Source: Leptodontidium sp. MPI-SDFR-AT-0119
Lineage: Eukaryota > Ascomycota > Leotiomycetes > Helotiales > Leptodontidiaceae
Reading direction: 5' to 3'
Length of the DNA stretch: 64,000 nt
NCBI GenBank assembly: GCA_020726505.1
Contig: JAHLEZ010000018.1
Coordinates: 806,001 to 870,000, forward strand
Shown here piece after piece: positions 19,776 to 30,678 of this stretch. A model generated the notes under the pieces. That model was not told the DNA's origin. It ran no database searches and saw only the letters and a list, made by a program, of their open reading frames with translations. Position numbers and translations under genes: made by a program. Position 1 is the first letter of the stretch. Each line of letters starts with the position of its first letter.

Positions 19776-21722
19776 ATGGGCACCTCATCCAAAACAAATG
19801 GCAAAAAGCTGCCCGTCTCAGAAAATACACCTCTTCTTGGCTCTGGATTAGACGATGCAGAAGTGCCCATCAACGACGAGGTCATCCTCAACCATGAGCC
19901 CTCAGCAGATGATACTCCTTCCAGCGTCGACGACATCCCTCTACCCAAGCTACAGATCTTCATCCTTTGCTTGGCTCGCATGATCGAACCTATCGCATTC
20001 TTCGGCATTTTCCCCTTCATCAACAAGATGATCGAGGAAACTGGCAACCTGAAAGAAGCAGATGTCGGATTTTACAGCGGATTCATCGTGAGAATTGCAT
20101 TCGTCACTAGTCCTAATCTGGAAGGTGATACCAACATCCATGTTCTTGGCTGACCTGGGGATAGGAAAGCATGTTCTCGGTCACGCAAATGATCTTGATG
20201 ATCTCTTGGGGAAGGCTCGCGGATCGAATTGGTAGGAAGCCTGTAATGGTGATGTCGTTGGTAGGAGTTGGGTTAGGAACAGCGCTCTTCGGGCTGAGTC
20301 GGACAATTTGGCAAATGGTTATTTTCAGGTGTTGTGCTGGAGTGTTTGCTGGGACTGTTCTGTGGGTTTTTGAACATACCGAAGTCAATAAATGATAGGC
20401 TAATGGAATCTCAAGGACCGTGAGAGCCATGATATCGGAAGTATGTTTCCTCAAGATAGCCCACAAGATTGTATGCTGACAACTTCTTGTAGAACAGTAC
20501 ACCTCGAACGCAGGCAAGGGCCTTTAGTTTCTTCGCCTTCAGTGGTAATATGGGCATGTTTGTGGGTCCATTAATTGGTATGATTCCCGCACTTCGCCAG
20601 AGTATGTAACTGACACGCACCTAGGCGGTGCTCTTCAGAGCCCGGCTAAACAATATGGCGGGGTGTTCAAACGCGTGCAGTTCTTCAACGACTACCCTTA
20701 TGCCCTCCCGACTTTTGTTACTGGCTCGATCGCTTTGCTTGCAGCGCTCGTCTGTGGGATCTTTATCAAAGAGGTGCGTTTGCCCATTTTCGTGCATACA
20801 ATCTATGTGTTGACGATTTCCTAGACTCTCAAGCGAAAAGAAAAGACGAATGCAGACGGTACACTAGTCGAAGCTGAAATGACCATTTTTGAAATCATGA
20901 AGAAACCTGGTGTAACCTATGTACTGTGTATCTACACACATGCGATGCTACTCGGACTCGGTTACTCGGCTGGTATGCTTTCAAGCCCTCCCTCTGCCCC
21001 TTCTAACATATCTTCAGTGGCTCCTCTGTTCTGGTACACTCGGCCTTCACTCGGAGGCTTTGGCTTCAATCCTAATCAAATATCCTACTTCATGTGCAGT
21101 ATCGGCATTGCACAGTCCATTTGGCTTCTTGTCTTCTTCCCTATTCTCCACCGCAAATATGGCACTGGGACCATCTTGCGAGCCTGTTATCTCATTTGGC
21201 CTCTGACCTTTGTGGTTGCCCCACTTTGCAATTACTTCCTCCGCCAAGGCTGGACAACTGCATTCTGGATTATTGGTACGTTTCGTCCCGATTGCATATA
21301 ACTAGAGGCTATCATGAGATATTTTAAATTTGCTGCGGAACCAAATGCTAACCCATTGTCTAGCCCCAACGGTCCAAGTCATTGGAAGCGGGGTATCCAT
21401 GGCTTTCAGTAAGTCACAATTCTCTTCTCGCCATTCCCAGCTTACTGATTCTGTCACAGCTTGCGTCCAACTAGCATTAAATGATGTGTCGCCATCTCCT
21501 GCGGCGTTTGGTACACTCAATGCCCTGGCCCTCACGTTCGTGTGCGCCATCCGAACAGTTGGTCCTTTTGCATTCACCAGTATATTCGCTGCTGGTGCAA
21601 GAAGCCAGTTCTTGAACGGATATCTGGTGTGGGTTGTGCTTATCGCAATTACCCTCCTGGGAACAGCAGCTATGAGATGGTTCCCGGAAAATGCAGAGGG
21701 AAAGCTGAAGCAGGAGGACTGA
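19776..21722 (+). CDS. Major facilitator superfamily transporter (DHA1/ZIFL-like)
   Basis: Nine exons: 19776-20087, 20165-20361, 20416-20440, 20493-20577, 20625-20773, 20825-20972, 21018-21275, 21364-21408 and 21460-21722. They give 493 residues in frame, including a 25-bp micro-exon. After a polar N-terminus come about 12 membrane helices. The MFS motif A loop is GRLADRIGRKP after helix 2, and VGPLIGGALQSP is motif-C-like. Similar fungal proteins (MFS multidrug/ZIF-like) export small molecules or metal chelates. Late helices are LLVFFPILHRKYG and LALTFVCAIRTVGPFAFTSI. Intron 2 ends in a non-canonical AAG acceptor but keeps the frame. It could be the exporter of a nearby metabolite pathway; its substrate cannot be read from sequence. 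Confidence 0.93.
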
Positions 21723-22341
21723 TTTGTGCACCTGATGGTGAGATTGGACTGGAGAGTTGATAAAGCATGCTGGACGAGAGGATTTCAGGTGAAATCCCAA
21801 GAATCCTAGATACCCCCTGGCTGGCCGGGTACACTTAACTTCTAGACATGTACTTCGCGGATGGAGCTTCTAGGATAGAATAGATCGCTCGGTTTTCTGT
21901 ACGGAATCACCGAGGGCACAATCTCTATCCCTTTACCGCCGCAGCACTATGCAATTTTGCAACAGTTTATTTGCTCTCGCCAATGACATGAGACGGCACC
22001 CAAGCTCGTAGATGAATCACAGGTCCCCTAGTCTACGCTCGAAATGGCTTGAAAGCCGCTGTCTGTCATTGTCTCGCCGCTCTCCTGAATCATGACATAA
22101 GCGAAGAGCTACTGACCTTTAAATAGAATTACGACTTGTGAATATTCATTCTAGACGACTGGTACCAGCTTCGATCCTCACATATAAGAACGCGGATTTT
22201 CTACTGCTCGTTCATTTCTTTTTCTCCCACACAAACACTACACTCTAGGCTGAACACGTCTGAAATTCCACCTCATCAACGATCTCTAGAGGGGCTTCGC
22301 AAGTAATACCTTCCAAGTACTTTTCAAGTCAGACCTCCAAC
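21723..22341. other. Intergenic, no gene seen
   Basis: 3' flank of the MFS gene and promoter/5' leader of the next gene, with a CT- and CA-rich leader ending CCTCCAACATG. Confidence 0.5.
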
Positions 22342-23466
22342 ATGTCAGAAAAGCCCCGCTCCACAAAACCCTCGTCCCAGGCTCCTCGCTTAGGATCTGT
22401 CAAGCCCCCCTCCAAGACGCCCAAGACCGACGAGGACAACTTGCCCCTAGCCTCAGCCATGTTCAAAGACATGTCTATCGCCCCACAGCAGAACAAGATC
22501 TCCTCCCGCGCACCAGCGAAGGAGCAAGATAAGAAAGTCAAGTCAACTTTCACACTCATCCCAGAGGATGAGAACTCCGACGAAGAGTACGACGATTTCG
22601 AGGAGTTGCCAACAGCAGCAGAGAAGTCAAACTATCCTGAGTTGAGCTCGCCTGGGAAGAAGCCGCAATCTCGTGTCCCAAGTAAGTCGACTTACTTCGA
22701 TGCGAAATCTAGCCTCCCTGCCGAGGGGAAGGCTTCGAAGGCAAAGTCGGTCATGCAAAGCGAGATGTTCAAGGATGATGCGAAGGCGAAGGCCAAGTCT
22801 GTCATGCAAAGCGCGATGGTCAAGGATGACCCGAAGTTCGAGCCGAAGATGGAAAGCAACATGTTCAAGGAGGATGCAAAGGCAAAGTCGACGATGCCCA
22901 GCTTGATGTTCAGAGACGCGCCTATCAAGAGTTTCATCGTCACTAAAGAAGATAAGATCATGTCCGCTCGTCAAACCTCGTTTGCCAGTCTCGCACCCAA
23001 GGAGCAGAAGAAGCAGGAGGACTGGGCTCAGAAAAAGATCAAGGAAATCGGAGCTTGCCCGGAGCAATACGACTGGGAGCGCGCAGACCAAGGTGGCTGG
23101 AGCGGATTCATCTGCAACGAAGGCAGACACGCCATGCTTGATCAACACCTTGAGGAAGGTCTCGGAGCCCTCATTGTCTTGGAGAAGAAGCGCAGCCTTG
23201 GCCACGATGGATGTAAGAGATTTGGCCCATGGTATCCTCACCCTGTCATCATGAACTGCTACGTTTTTGTCGAAGGGACGGCAATTGAGGGCGTGAAGTC
23301 TTACGATCAGCCTGCCTTCCTCGGCTCTGACAAACAGGTGCAAAGGGCTAAATGGGAGTATTTCTCTGAGAACCCCGATCCAGAAAACAAGAAGCCAAAG
23401 ACAGAGCCTCCCGAGGAGTGGGCATTTGAGAAGAATGTACCAAAGCCTAAGGCGGAGAAGAAATAA
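22342..23466 (+). CDS. Conserved hypothetical protein with repeated M-F-K-D motifs
   Basis: Intronless, 374 residues. The N-terminal 230 residues are low-complexity and charged (disordered), with an acidic patch DENSDEEYDDFEELP (77-91). A short motif recurs: SAMFKDM (38-44), SEMFKDD (140-146), SAMVKDD (157-163), SNMFKED (172-178) and SLMFRDA (187-193), with KAKS spacers. The C-terminal part is a compact, probably folded domain: GACPEQYDWERADQGGWSGF, CNEGRHAMLDQHLEEG, FGPWYPHPVIMNCYVF. It is followed by a basic tail. I recognise this as the type of hypothetical protein conserved among filamentous ascomycetes, but no function is known to me. The repeated motif looks like a multivalent binding site. 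The plus-strand model is clear because the antisense frame is a hydrophobic shadow. Confidence 0.85.
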   Translation: MSEKPRSTKPSSQAPRLGSVKPPSKTPKTDEDNLPLASAMFKDMSIAPQQNKISSRAPAKEQDKKVKSTFTLIPEDENSDEEYDDFEELPTAAEKSNYPELSSPGKKPQSRVPSKSTYFDAKSSLPAEGKASKAKSVMQSEMFKDDAKAKAKSVMQSAMVKDDPKFEPKMESNMFKEDAKAKSTMPSLMFRDAPIKSFIVTKEDKIMSARQTSFASLAPKEQKKQEDWAQKKIKEIGACPEQYDWERADQGGWSGFICNEGRHAMLDQHLEEGLGALIVLEKKRSLGHDGCKRFGPWYPHPVIMNCYVFVEGTAIEGVKSYDQPAFLGSDKQVQRAKWEYFSENPDPENKKPKTEPPEEWAFEKNVPKPKAEKK

Positions 23467-23896
23467 GTCCTGGGAAAGTCAAGAAGGGCCGTTCGGATTG
23501 TAAGATGTGACACATATTGATGGATTATGGCTACCGTCAGAGCACCAATGTGCATAGGTAGATGACGTTGCCCTTCTGGGGGACATGCTATTCGAAGAAA
23601 CTTAAACAAAAATCACACATATCCACATTTATTTTTTGAACACTGTGACTGGAATTGAAAGCCTTTATATTCAACTAGAACTGTGTCCATCACCAGTCAA
23701 AATCTTCAACAACTGCGCAAGCTCCGTGAATTCATTGGAGTATATTTTAAACGATGGTACACTCATGTGGACAGAAAGAAGAAACCAGAACAATCAGGGT
23801 ATATGTGCGAAGGAAACAGATTTCAAACTTAAACCAGAAAAGGAGCAAGACGCCCAAAAAGCAGGACATTAAATCAACCGACAACATCTTAGCTCA
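23467..23896. other. Intergenic between convergent genes
   Basis: 3' flanks of the hypothetical-protein gene and of the membrane-protein gene. No gene is seen. Confidence 0.5.
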
Positions 23897-24843
23897 TCAT
23901 CCGCCATATTCGCCCGTGAGAGGCATATACCTTTTCCCCATTCCAGGGTTGTAAGAATTGCCCACTTCGGCATTCTGGTTGTAGCCCTGCTCCATCGCCA
24001 TACTATCTCGGACCTTCTGCATCTTCTTCTTGTGCGATATTCTCTTCAGAGCGAGGAATGTAATAATGAATGCGAGGAGGTAGGCGATGGCTTGGAGGAT
24101 TGATGCATACCAAGCACCCCCCTGATTCATGGTCAGCCACTCAGCTCGTGGGTGGGAATTTAGAGGTAAGGTGGAACTTACTTGGAGATTGCACAGCCTC
24201 CCGAAACTCACGAATGACTTCACTTGCGCTTGAATCTCATCAGCTCGAGCGCTGCAAGTATAGCCCCAGAGATCGTTCCCCGTCTCTGCCATCTTGTAGA
24301 GTCCTGCTGCTACAGCCCAGGATATGACGTGTGCTGCCAGAAGTATGATCCCCACAACTGTCGTGACTGTCGAGCTTTTGTTCGCCGCTCCAACTCCACA
24401 GGCGTACGAGCATAGTGTGACCAAGTTCATGAAGAATGTGATCGCAGCAATGCCGAGAAGCATGAAGGTCGGCCAGAGAGTTGCAGGAGTAACCCACGCT
24501 TTCTGGTTGCCGGCGATCACATTGTTGCGAGTGAGGTAGTATTTTGCGAGGGCGAAGGATAGGATGCCGATCATGAATGCATTGAGGATGAGAGAGACGA
24601 GGCGAGAGGTGAGGCGTAGAACTCGGATGATGCGTTTGTATTTCTGGAAACTGTAAGCCCCAGGACGTGATGGCGGGGGTAGCGGGGTAATCCTCCCTAG
24701 GTACTTACTTGATCTTTCTTTTCCAGGTCCGGCAGAGAAGCAAAACCTGACTGCCTGGAAGAAGCAGAATATGGTGGCTCCCCAGGCGACTGACTTGAGG
24801 TTACGTAGACATTGTTACCGGATTTGTCACCAAAGTATCCCAT
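23897..24843 (-). CDS. Four-helix membrane protein (MARVEL-like)
   Basis: Three exons (24843-24709, 24643-24182, 24121-23897) encode 273 residues. Introns have GTAAGT donors and TTTCCAG and AATCAG acceptors. The N-terminus is polar (MGYFGDKSGNNVYVTSSQSP). Four hydrophobic segments follow: LILNAFMIGILSFALAKYYL; TLWPTFMLLGIAAITFFMNL; TTVVGIILLAAHVISWAVAA; and, in the last exon, SILQAIAYLLAFIITFLAL. The tail is basic and then Gly/Asn/Tyr-rich. Topology and spacing resemble fungal MARVEL-like integral membrane proteins of the plasma membrane or vesicles. No catalytic motif is visible. The function is not known to me. Confidence 0.88.
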
Positions 24844-26506
24844 GGTTATCGTCGAAAGCTCCTCGCTTCGTTTGTTGATCTTTTCGGCTCAAGATTGTGA
24901 CAAAAGTCAACGAAAAGCCAGTGATCGAAAAAGGTCGATTATGTGAGCCAAATGTGGAGATTTGCTGTGCTATATATTCCAAAACCTGCAGAGGCGGGAA
25001 ACTCTAAAGGCAGCTACGAAATCGTGGCTTTCGGTCATGGCTGAGACCTCCTCCAGAGAGCGGGAACTTGCCGGGGATTTCCCCCACTCAGCCTTACCAG
25101 AATTTAGTTTCAAACATCAACATACCCCGGACATCGCTATCGTCCAATAGAGATTAATACCAGATATTTGATACTCGGCGAAGGAGGGGGGCTGATTGCT
25201 GGGGACTCGCTCAACCCGCAATTAAGCTTTGCTGTTACTGGGCAGCAACCGGCAAAGGTATGTTGGACACCGGCAAACCCACGCCTGGCGGAGCCCGGAT
25301 GCAACATGATGGGAATCAAACGATCGTGATTTGTTGCATGGCTGGAGTGGGCATGCTGTGGCTTGCGCAGACGACCTTTCGCGTGCTGTTGATTGGGGGT
25401 GGCACTCGCTGAAGTTCAGCTGTCATGCAAGCCACATAAAATACCTCTAGGCCACTTAGAACCCGCACTCTTTGTTTCATGAAGGTTCTGTTTATCTCTC
25501 GTTTCTTGGACATGACCAACTAATCACATAGCATTGTTCGTTCCTTAGCTACAAACACTTCCCTGCAAATCATGAACGAAGGCCAGACAAAGTTCCCATG
25601 GCTAACAACACACGAAGAATCTATTTGTCGAGATGATTTCCTCCAATTCTCTACGCACATCCTGGCCAGTGATCCAGAGATGTCTCTCAAGCTCCTCGAC
25701 TTCCTGATAGGTCATCATCGCCGCCCCAAGATCCAGACTCTCATCCGAGTAGAAATCCCCAATTTCGTGCATAATGGGGAAATCTGGCCTGTATGCCACG
25801 ATTGAGCGGTGAAACCGCTGGCGATATCGCCGCTCATTATAACTGATGGTGGTACTATCAGGCTTAGCTATTCCTGGATGCAACTTCGGGAGATTGAACA
25901 GAAATTGCATCGCGGGCATGTTACACATGCTTAAGCAAGCCTGTAATTTGGTCGCGAGGATAGTGAAGACAGGTGTAAGAACCTCAGGGTATCGTAACGA
26001 GCCGCCTGTAGCGCACAGACCCGTGCCTCCAGGCTTGTAAGGTCTTCACAGGGCGAGTTTGTCGCTCTTTTTTTTTTTTTTTGGCAAGACGGTGGCCCGT
26101 CGGCGGCTTCCTACTCCCCCGCCAGACCCGCTGGGGGAGTATCTCACCGACTGGTTCCCCGCCTTCGAATGCTTCAGCCTTTGTGCATGCTAGACAGATT
26201 CACTAGCTGCTATCGACCAAACAAACAGACTTATGAGATGAACTCCTAGACTTTTTGAGAAGAAATATCTGCATCGGACATAATCCCAAACGTCTTGGTC
26301 AGTCCCGTAATAATACTTGTTGACCATAATTTTGCACGTCTTTCCCCTGTACGGCATCTGATTTCACCGTAACTAATCTTTGAAGTATATATACGACTGT
26401 CGCAACGTCACAAGAAACGAGTTTGCTTGCACATGCGTCCAAATATTTTCTCCATCAATTCAGATTTTTCGATATCCTCATATCAAGTCATCACATAACC
26501 ATAACA
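24844..26506. other. Intergenic 1.6 kb with no firm gene
   Basis: Two overlapping opposite frames around 25572-25928 both look weakly protein-like (a minus frame with ELEEIISTNRFFV, a plus frame with SLKLLDFLIGHHRR), but neither has introns, domain or neighbours to decide. A T(15) run lies near 26070. Confidence 0.4.
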
Positions 26507-26659
26507 ATGGCCAACCGAACCAACGTCACATTCCTCAGCAGAGGCAACAAAATCGCCGACAACCTCTACAGTCCTTCTTCAGCTCCCAACCGCAAAGGAG
26601 CAGCAATTATAGAATATGTAATTACAGACGCTCAGCTACTGTCGATGGGCGGCGGGTAG
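26507..26659 (+). pseudogene. N-terminal stub of an alpha/beta hydrolase (dienelactone/S15-like)
   Basis: The frame from ATG 26507 reads MANRTNVTFLSRGNKIADNL, then YSPSSAPNRKGAAI. This matches the start of fungal and bacterial alpha/beta hydrolases of the DltD/X-Pro-like group, where the next residues should form the oxyanion-hole strand (VVGHP). Instead the sequence diverges and stops at 26659. None of the catalytic Ser, Asp or His regions follows. It is a truncated copy with its own ATG, probably not functional. Confidence 0.5.
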
Positions 26660-27495
26660 GCATACGCAGGGCTCACCACCCAGTAGCGTCTACTTCTCAC
26701 GCTTTGCGAACGATCTACCTCTGTCACCCTTACCCAGCAACCGTGAAACACAGAACAACCGCTCCAATCCACCTCAATCTTGGCGAAGCCCTCTACTTTA
26801 ACGACCTCCGGACCTTGGCTGCCTTCTTCCAGGAGGGCCCGGGTCAGGACATCACTCTTTTGCACAAAGTTCGGTTTCTCAGCATCCCTTACGTTGACGA
26901 TCACGCTGCCACAAACTGCAGAATAATGATAGTAACAGACTCAATAGGGAATATGAAATCCGCGATATCATTGTGGGGAGATGTTTGGTGCTGTGCACAC
27001 GCTAGGGTTGGGGAGGGGGAAACATATGGGCTCACGAGGATTACAGAGCTGGGAGTGGATTTATACATTGATTTCTGGGCTAGATAACGGTTGAACTGAG
27101 TTCTCTCTGCGGATGTGTTTCGAGGATATCAATATTACACCCATTTTTGCTATCTTGATCGCTGCCTGTGAATCCTCCCATTCAACAACATATGTTGATT
27201 GACTTTCTATTATTTTGTACCTTTTAACTACATCTTTCATGAACTTGATCTAGTACATGCCATGCTGTTGTGCTAGTTACATGATTGCCCCTCCTTTAAC
27301 TCCTTCCACCTGGCCCTTCGCTTCGACAGGACACGCTAAGATGTTGAGTAAATTAGGGAATCAGGATGTTTCTTTCTATGTCTCCCAATGCCAATAGCAC
27401 TGCAAAGTGCATAATTTTGTCCTATCCCTTGAATTCCCACAGGTTTTAGGCACCGTAGAAGGCTCACAAGTCTGCCTTATGCTTGTGCTAGGCGA
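26660..27495. other. Region with one weak open frame
   Basis: The frame ending at 27087 (about 26650-27087) includes LNLGEALYFNDLRTLAAFF and TELGVDLYIDFWAR and might be another gene fragment. There is no recognised domain and no start. The remainder is AT-rich with nothing seen. Confidence 0.35.
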
Positions 27496-29627
27496 TTGGC
27501 TGGTGACAGCGGGCATGAACGACTCAGCCACCACAAGCAAGCAGCCTTCACACATCTCTTTGAATTCAATGAGCAAACAACAAGGTCAACAGCTGCTGTG
27601 GAGGTGTGCTCAGCGGTAGCCAGCGTGACAGGGATTCTCGCGTTCGCAGGTCAGACCGTTGATAGTATCTTGAAACTCCAAAGAATATTCCAAGGCTGTG
27701 CTAACGCATCGAAATCAATCGACCGCTTTCTTCGCGATTTGAATATCGCGACAAAATTAAAGGATACAACGGGTTCAGTTGCAGAGGGGCTTCTCGCATC
27801 ACTGAAGATCCAACTGGAAGACTGTTCTAAGGATGTTCACGCTTAGGTTCGCAAGGCTAGGGAGGCCCATCCGTCGTTCTCAAATGGAACGAAAGCGACT
27901 TTCAAGAAGTTCTTGGTCGCTGTTAATAAGGACCAAAACGATATGATCTACCAGGATATTGCCACCCATCGATCAAATATTCACATTAAGCTATCTGTTA
28001 TTGGGAGGTAAGTCTCTTCCCTTCAGATGATGCTTTTACGATGTGTTTTCTAATACACCTAGATCTTTGGACGTGCAGAATTCTTTAGCATTGCGAGAGT
28101 TAGATATGAAAGTTGAGGAAAGCAACAAAATCACGGCTGATGCCCTGGCACGTCTTCAGACTTCGTTCAGTTCTGGTCCTAATGACATGGGAGGTCCTGT
28201 AAGTCTTGCAAGTCTTGCAAGCAGCTTATATAGGATAGAAGACCTCCTCGGCTCCGTCACATCTTCACTCAACGGATCAGGATCCTTGGGGTCATGGGGC
28301 TCCAACAGAAGTCTTGGGTCAAACTCCATGCGACCGATCCATGACTGTCACCGGCTCTATCGCAGAGAGGGGCCTCATGGCAACACAATGAGCTTGGAAG
28401 CCGAGCGGGCGGACCGCATTTCCCGTCTGTTAGAACTTGAAGGCGTTTCTCCTCCCCCCACCACCAAACCTGCACTCGAACCCCCTGGATTCAGATATTC
28501 AGGGTCGCGTGTACTAGGTGGGTACGTTAGAGGAAAATTCACGCTTCCGACAGGACCAAAGTGATCAAAATTATCCGGACACCAAGGAAGTGAGTACCGG
28601 ACCAAGCGTTCCTATCAGCATACAAGTAATTCGAGATGCAAATCCGCACAGAATGGAAGTCGAGCAGTCAACTGTTCCGTTGGGTTGGGAATGTTTGAAA
28701 TGCCTCGTTACTGGCTCTGAGGTCAACTACGTAGTAAAAGGAGATCGTCGATTTGTCTCTTCGGAGAAACTCGTGTGCTCTGAATGCGCGTCCCCAGTCC
28801 AGGATCAGCTACGCAAGACCTCGCAACGGGATCATTTCCACTCCCTCATGGTCACAGACATAGCCACCCAAACAACAAAGTCGGACCAGAAGCTACCGAT
28901 TGCGCTTTTTGAAAAACATCCCTTCCTTCTTCTTGAATTGAACAGTTATTTAGAATTACTGCGTCGCTGAGCTTAGCTAAGACTTTAATTCTCAGTGCTT
29001 GAAAATATGCTCTCGTGTTTTCCTTGCTCTGATGGAAGCCACGATTGGTCACATAGAATATCAACCTTCAGGAAAGAACTATGCGACCTCGAGGTGGAAA
29101 TAATGGATGTGAGGACTCATTATTGGAAAGAAGGATACAATTTGGATTTCATCGACGACTACATCGCCGGATTCAAGGGCTATGGTCCCAAGAGCGAGTC
29201 TTCAAGTGGGCATGGAGGGCACACTGACTACGGCAGAGAGAAATCCACATTGGAACAACTATGCAGAAACGAGAATTGGACTCAGACGTACTTCTCTGGA
29301 AACTTCGCAGTCGGAGACAATGTGGCCTGGGCAACCAAGCTTGACCGCATCAATTCGTGGATATTTCAGACCTTACGGTCTTCTTAACGAGAAGCGCAGT
29401 TTCACAAATCAATGCTGCGCACATCATTGGAGGAGAAGGGACTTCATCACCATTACATGCTTTATGATGACAAAGAGTGGTCGAGGAAAGTATTGAAGCA
29501 CTGGCTTTTAGACAGTGCGGCTTTGGTACCTCAAGGGTCTGTACTGGCTACGATCGGAGCGGTCGACAGTGAGGGGATGCGTCATGATACTAAAGTTGAG
29601 CTGAATTTGGAGGATTTGGAAGGGTAG
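27496..29627 (+). pseudogene. Decayed fungal STAND/HeLo-like N-terminal-domain gene
   Basis: The first part encodes AAVEVCSAVASVTGILAFAG, QTVDSILKLQRIFQGC and FLRDLNIATKLKDTT, typical of the helical N-terminal domain of fungal STAND/ankyrin-type proteins. TAG at 27844-27846 sits where the family has Trp, and VRKAREAHPSFSNGTKATF follows in the same frame. A normal intron (GTAAGT...CACCTAG, about 28009-28063) leads to KVEESNKITADALARLQTSF. Later exons give IQVIRDANPHRMEVEQ and a conserved C-terminal region with DRINSWIFQTLRSS. There a TAA (29385-29387) interrupts the frame, then REAQFHKSMLR and KEWSRKVLKHWLLDSAAL continue in the same frame. Both stops fit G-to-A/C-to-T transitions. A likely additional frame break lies near 28520-28565. 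Confidence 0.65.
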
Positions 29628-30059
29628 AGCCTCTACGTAGAGCGAAAGAAGACTCGGAGTCAGGGAAATGAAACGGGAATCAAATTTCAAAGGTGTGACA
29701 GGTACATTGGGCTCGCAAAGAGCAGTTGATTCCACAAAAATCTAATTGGATCATATCCTGGGCCTGCTATCTACTTAACTTGCTGAGGATGTTAAAAGAT
29801 CCTATGGGGAACCTGACCCCGCGACCCTCTAGATCTTAGCCGAACGGGTTCGATTGCACAATGGGAGACTGAACCGGTCTCCTTGAAATCAAATGGCGGG
29901 GGGCTGAATTTGGATCCCTCAATTCTATGAATAGACTTGGCATAGTCCGCTCTTTCATTATGCCACTTGTTCCCCACGATGCGTGGTTCTACTCTATCCA
30001 CGTACTCTCATATCCTCAGCTTTGTTCTTTCAATTAGATTTTACACCATGTTCTCGGTT
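29628..30059. other. Intergenic, no gene seen
   Basis: 3' flank of the decayed gene and of the small minus-strand gene. No coding signal. Confidence 0.5.
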
Positions 30060-30332
30060 TCAGCTATTGAGAAACCCTAGTAGCGTAGGAAGGGCTAGAA
30101 ACTGGAAGGGGTAGTTGCGCTCGGGCTCGAGATTGGGCAGAGTGACACCTTCAGCAAAGTAGTAGCTACTGCCGAACCAACCCACTGCGAGAACCTTAGT
30201 GGTAGTGGTAGCAGCAGCTGCTGATCCGAGACCAAGAGACCGAGCCGGCGCCGAGGAAGCTGAGGCACTTGACAGAGCTCGGCGGAAGACGGTGCGGCGA
30301 CCAGGTTTGATGAAGAAGGGTGCAGAGAACAT
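30060..30332 (-). CDS. Small putative mitochondrial membrane protein
   Basis: 90 residues from ATG 30332 (the eight codons before it start with GTG and are probably 5' UTR). The N-terminus MFSAPFFIKPGRRTVFRRAL is a Ser/Arg-rich amphipathic presequence. It is followed by a Ser/Ala/Thr-rich segment, one hydrophobic stretch (KVLAVGWFGSSYYFAEG) and a C-terminus RNYPFQFLALPTLLGFLNS. A spliced leader is likely: GTAAGTCC donor near 30457 and CTCTGTAG acceptor at about 30360. The TATA element further upstream fits this direction. Small single-helix proteins of respiratory or import complexes have this layout, but I cannot assign a subunit. Confidence 0.6.
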   Translation of the reverse strand: MFSAPFFIKPGRRTVFRRALSSASASSAPARSLGLGSAAAATTTTKVLAVGWFGSSYYFAEGVTLPNLEPERNYPFQFLALPTLLGFLNS

Positions 30333-30583
30333 GTCACCTTTCTTGATTCCGTGCACCTACAGAGGTTCGGTTAAGGATGTTAAAGATTGTGTTGAAAGTC
30401 AGTTTGTTTGAAGGAAGGAGCAGGAGTTGCTACAAGATCGAGGACTTACTTATATATATTGAGCTTTGCAAAGCTAGCGCTTGGTGAGGTGGCGACGCCC
30501 GAAGAGGGCCCTGGCGGGGCGAACGGGGTGAATGGGGCGAACGGTGCTCGCGTCAAGGTAAAGGCAGGGGTTACGGGAGGGGG

Positions 30584-30593
30584 TTTATATAAA
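30584..30593 (-). promoter_or_regulatory. TATA-like element of the small mitochondrial-protein gene
   Basis: The palindromic TTTATATAAA lies about 250 bp upstream of the ATG at 30332 and about 125 bp upstream of the inferred 5' leader intron. The GC-rich leader between them contains no ATG on the minus strand. Direction is inferred from the gene. Confidence 0.35.
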
Positions 30594-30678
30594 GGGCGTT
30601 CAGGGTAGGATAGGGGGTAGAATGTGTGTTGTATTGTTATGGTTGGTGGGTTCCTACAGGTGTACTAACTTAGCCTAG

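Noticed and set aside
22627..23343. 238-codon Leu/Arg/His-rich frame on the minus strand
   Set aside because: Antisense shadow of the repeat-rich hypothetical protein.
25572..25928. Two opposite overlapping frames, either of which might be a small gene
   Set aside because: Both are weak and exclude each other; no independent support.
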